Part shown: one piece after another, positions 62,271-64,000 of the stretch
Layout of the letters: every line of letters starts with the position of its first letter
Position numbering within the stretch: position 1 is the first letter of the stretch
NCBI GenBank assembly: GCA_964367905.1
Contig: CAYIZP010000001.1
Location: 92,495 to 156,494 of the forward strand
Reading direction: 5' to 3'
DNA: 64,000 nt
Origin: CAUPWF01 sp964367905
GTDB taxonomy: Bacteria; Bacillota; Clostridia; Lachnospirales; Lachnospiraceae
The notes under the pieces: model-generated
What the model was told of the DNA's origin: nothing
The model's input: only the letters and a program-made list of their open reading frames with translations
Databases searched by the model: none
Made by a program: the position numbers and the translations under genes

Positions 62271-63342
62271 AACTAAAATATGGACTTTGCTGCTAGTGGT
62301 AATGAGTCTACTTGTGGGTTGTCAACAGGCAGAGGAGAAGGATCCAGATGATTATTTTCAAGTAGTGGATAGCGTGGGTAGAACGGTAGATGTTCCCAAG
62401 GAATTGACATCGATTTCCTCTATGTCTCCATATTCATCACCCTTGATTGTCATGTTTGGTATGGGTGAAGAATTCACAACAACTACGAATATTATATTAA
62501 GAAATTTATTCTTGTATGAGATGTGTCCAGAAATTGAGGGGATATTAGCTGCACAGAGCAGTGGAACTATTCATGCAGAGACGATCATGGAACAAGATAC
62601 GGATGTCTTATTCATTGACCGCGGTTATTATGAAAGCGAAGATTCCATGGCGATCATAGAAACTCTCCAAGTACCATATGTAGTTGTAGATTTTTCCACG
62701 ATGAAAGAACAGATGGAAGCTGCACTTTTGGTGGGAGAAGTTCTACAGAAAAATGAAGAAGCGCAACAATATGTGGAATATTATCAAAAGACAATTGATG
62801 AGATAAGCAAAATTGCAGATACGATACCAGAAGAAGAATATCCCAATGTCTATCATGCGGTCAATGAAGCCACTAGAACGGATTATGTGGGGAGTATGGG
62901 AGCGGATTGGTTGAGTGTACTAAATGTAAATAATGTATCACTTTCGGGTGAATTGGATATGCAAGGTGGAGATGCTTATACTACGTTGGAAGCAATATAT
63001 AAATGGAATCCTGAGAAAATTCTTTGTAATGAAAGTGGCGTACCCGAATATATTCTATCGGATGAAAAATGGACTGGACTTGATGCTGTGCTTAACGAAG
63101 ATGTGTATCAGATTCCCATCGGAGTTACTAGATATGGGCATCCAAACAGTATAGAAATTCCACTTGCAATCGTGTATACAGCAGAACTTCTCTATCCTGA
63201 TTATTTCGAAATCGATGTAGAAGAAGAAATACAGGAATTTTATCAGACATTCTTTGATTACGATGTGACAGATGAGCAGATTCAAGATATGATAGAAGCA
63301 GATGAAATCAGAACCCCTAGAGCGACATCGCCAGAGGAATAA
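62254..63342 (+). CDS. ABC importer substrate-binding lipoprotein
   Basis: A 362-residue lipoprotein. Signal peptide LLLVVMSLLVGC with lipidated C23. The rest has the class III (BtuF/FhuD-like) binding-protein fold, starting VVDSVGRTVDVP. Beside Moco genes it could take molybdate or tungstate; iron or cobalamin cannot be ruled out. The GTG start at 62254 has AGGAGG 7 nt upstream. Confidence 0.88.
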   Translation: MKKVYRTKIWTLLLVVMSLLVGCQQAEEKDPDDYFQVVDSVGRTVDVPKELTSISSMSPYSSPLIVMFGMGEEFTTTTNIILRNLFLYEMCPEIEGILAAQSSGTIHAETIMEQDTDVLFIDRGYYESEDSMAIIETLQVPYVVVDFSTMKEQMEAALLVGEVLQKNEEAQQYVEYYQKTIDEISKIADTIPEEEYPNVYHAVNEATRTDYVGSMGADWLSVLNVNNVSLSGELDMQGGDAYTTLEAIYKWNPEKILCNESGVPEYILSDEKWTGLDAVLNEDVYQIPIGVTRYGHPNSIEIPLAIVYTAELLYPDYFEIDVEEEIQEFYQTFFDYDVTDEQIQDMIEADEIRTPRATSPEE

Positions 63343-63371
63343 ACAATTCAGACAAGAAAAAGGAGAAGGAA

Positions 63372-63935
63372 ATGAGAAAAATTATTACGTTATTGATGAC
63401 AATGGTAATGGTATTGGGAATGAGCACAGCAGTACTTGCGAGCGGAGACGGAAGTGGCAGTGGAAACGGAGAATTCAATACATTGAATGAAGCAAGTGTA
63501 TTCGAATCAGACGACACTTCAGCAACTGTTTATGTTGTATTCGAAAAAAACATATCCAATATGGAAGTAAAAGACAACAACATGAAAGCGTTCAATGTAG
63601 TGGATGCAAATGGACAAGCTGTAGACTTTGAAGTAAGCATGTGGGATGATCAAGTAGACCGAGACATGAGAGAAACCGTAGCAATCGCTTGTACTGGATT
63701 GGCAGCAGATGAAACTTATACAATCGAAGTGTCCAAAGATGTGACTTCAAAAAGTGGGAATTCATTAGAAAGTGATATGATTGTGGAATTCAATTTAACA
63801 GAAGTTACTGAAATACACTCTGTAGGTGGAAGTGCTGAGAGTGGTTTGAGTGCTGGGATGATTGTAGCTATTATTGGTGGAGCGATTGTAGTGATTGGGA
63901 TTATTGGATTAATTATTGCAAAAAGGAAGAAATAA
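63372..63935 (+). CDS. Membrane-anchored surface protein with an Ig-like domain
   Basis: A 187-residue protein with a Sec signal peptide (cleavage after AVLAS, near residue 24), a beta-rich domain of about 110 residues resembling a bacterial Ig-like (SbsA/Big_5) fold, and a C-terminal membrane helix (MIVAIIGGAIVVIGIIGLIIAKRKK). It is the last gene of the importer unit, 29 nt after the binding protein. The function is unknown. Confidence 0.7.
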   Translation: MRKIITLLMTMVMVLGMSTAVLASGDGSGSGNGEFNTLNEASVFESDDTSATVYVVFEKNISNMEVKDNNMKAFNVVDANGQAVDFEVSMWDDQVDRDMRETVAIACTGLAADETYTIEVSKDVTSKSGNSLESDMIVEFNLTEVTEIHSVGGSAESGLSAGMIVAIIGGAIVVIGIIGLIIAKRKK

Positions 63936-63945
63936 AGTTTAATAA

Positions 63946-63988
63946 AATCCCTTGCTAAATCATCAAAAATTAGCAGGGGATTTTTTTA
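63946..63988 (+). terminator. Intrinsic terminator closing the Moco/importer unit
   Basis: A 14-bp stem with one G-U pair (63946-63959 with 63971-63984), an 11-nt loop, then a T-run. Confidence 0.85.
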
Positions 63989-64000
63989 TATTAAAAAAAA

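Noticed and set aside
1..64000. CRISPR array, prophage, tRNA or rRNA genes
   Set aside because: No spaced direct repeats, phage structural genes, or cloverleaf/rRNA sequences were recognised in any gap.

Overview
The window is low-GC, Gram-positive-type DNA, with strong AGGAGG-like ribosome sites, TTG/GTG starts, and a FliY/CheC/CheD/FliW/CsrA motility set. It most likely comes from an anaerobic member of the Clostridia, probably Lachnospirales/Lachnospiraceae. This placement rests on gene content and order (a fla/che super-operon, a Rex-box adhE, a MoeA-PBP fusion), not on a marker gene.

Region 1 (1-39.1 kb) is motility. The 5' end of cheA leaves the window on the minus strand. Opposite it lies a YlqG/YlqH-like pair, then a minus-strand PilZ protein that ends in a shared terminator. 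A consensus sigma-A promoter at 3094-3122 starts a run of 32 same-strand genes: flgB, fliE-K, flgD, flgE, flbD, motAB, fliM, cheY, flgC, fliY, fliO-R, flhB, flhA, fliA (sigma-28), flgF, flgG, cheC, cheD, cheW, a ParA ATPase and a ComFB-domain protein. It ends at an intrinsic terminator at 28123. Then come fliD-fliS-(fliT-like), a three-gene non-flagellar island (secreted C39-like peptidase, aberrant FtsE-like ATPase, NTP_transf_5-like protein that lacks catalytic acids), and flgM-flgN-flgK-flgL-DUF6470-fliW-csrA behind a sigma-28-like promoter. flgC is displaced from its usual place beside flgB. fliL, flhF and flhG are absent, and ParA plus ComFB sit where the operon ends. No flagellin gene is in the window.

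Region 2 (39.1-50 kb): a minus-strand chemoreceptor with a Tyr/Asp/Asn/Ser-rich tail; adhE with a near-consensus Rex operator, followed 2 nt later by an APH-fold kinase; the last codons of a lost GGDEF gene just before truA; a small membrane protein; and a heterodimeric ABC exporter with complementary degenerate ATP sites.

Region 3 (50-54.4 kb): an ECF sigma factor overlapping a membrane DUF4367-type anti-sigma candidate, then an arsenic-type efflux pair (YraQ/ArsP-like permease and ACR3) behind a consensus promoter and an ArsR-like operator dyad, with no arsR nearby. A perfect 22-bp palindrome of REP/MITE type follows.

Region 4 (54.4-64 kb): a molybdenum-cofactor block (moeA, moeA fused to a binding-protein domain, moaA, moaC, MOSC) that runs into a TiaS-like GIDDTD protein, a FecCD-type ABC importer (permease, ATPase, lipoprotein) and a membrane-anchored surface protein, closed by a terminator. 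The context suggests a molybdate/tungstate acquisition and cofactor-maturation locus in which the TiaS-like protein has an unassigned role.
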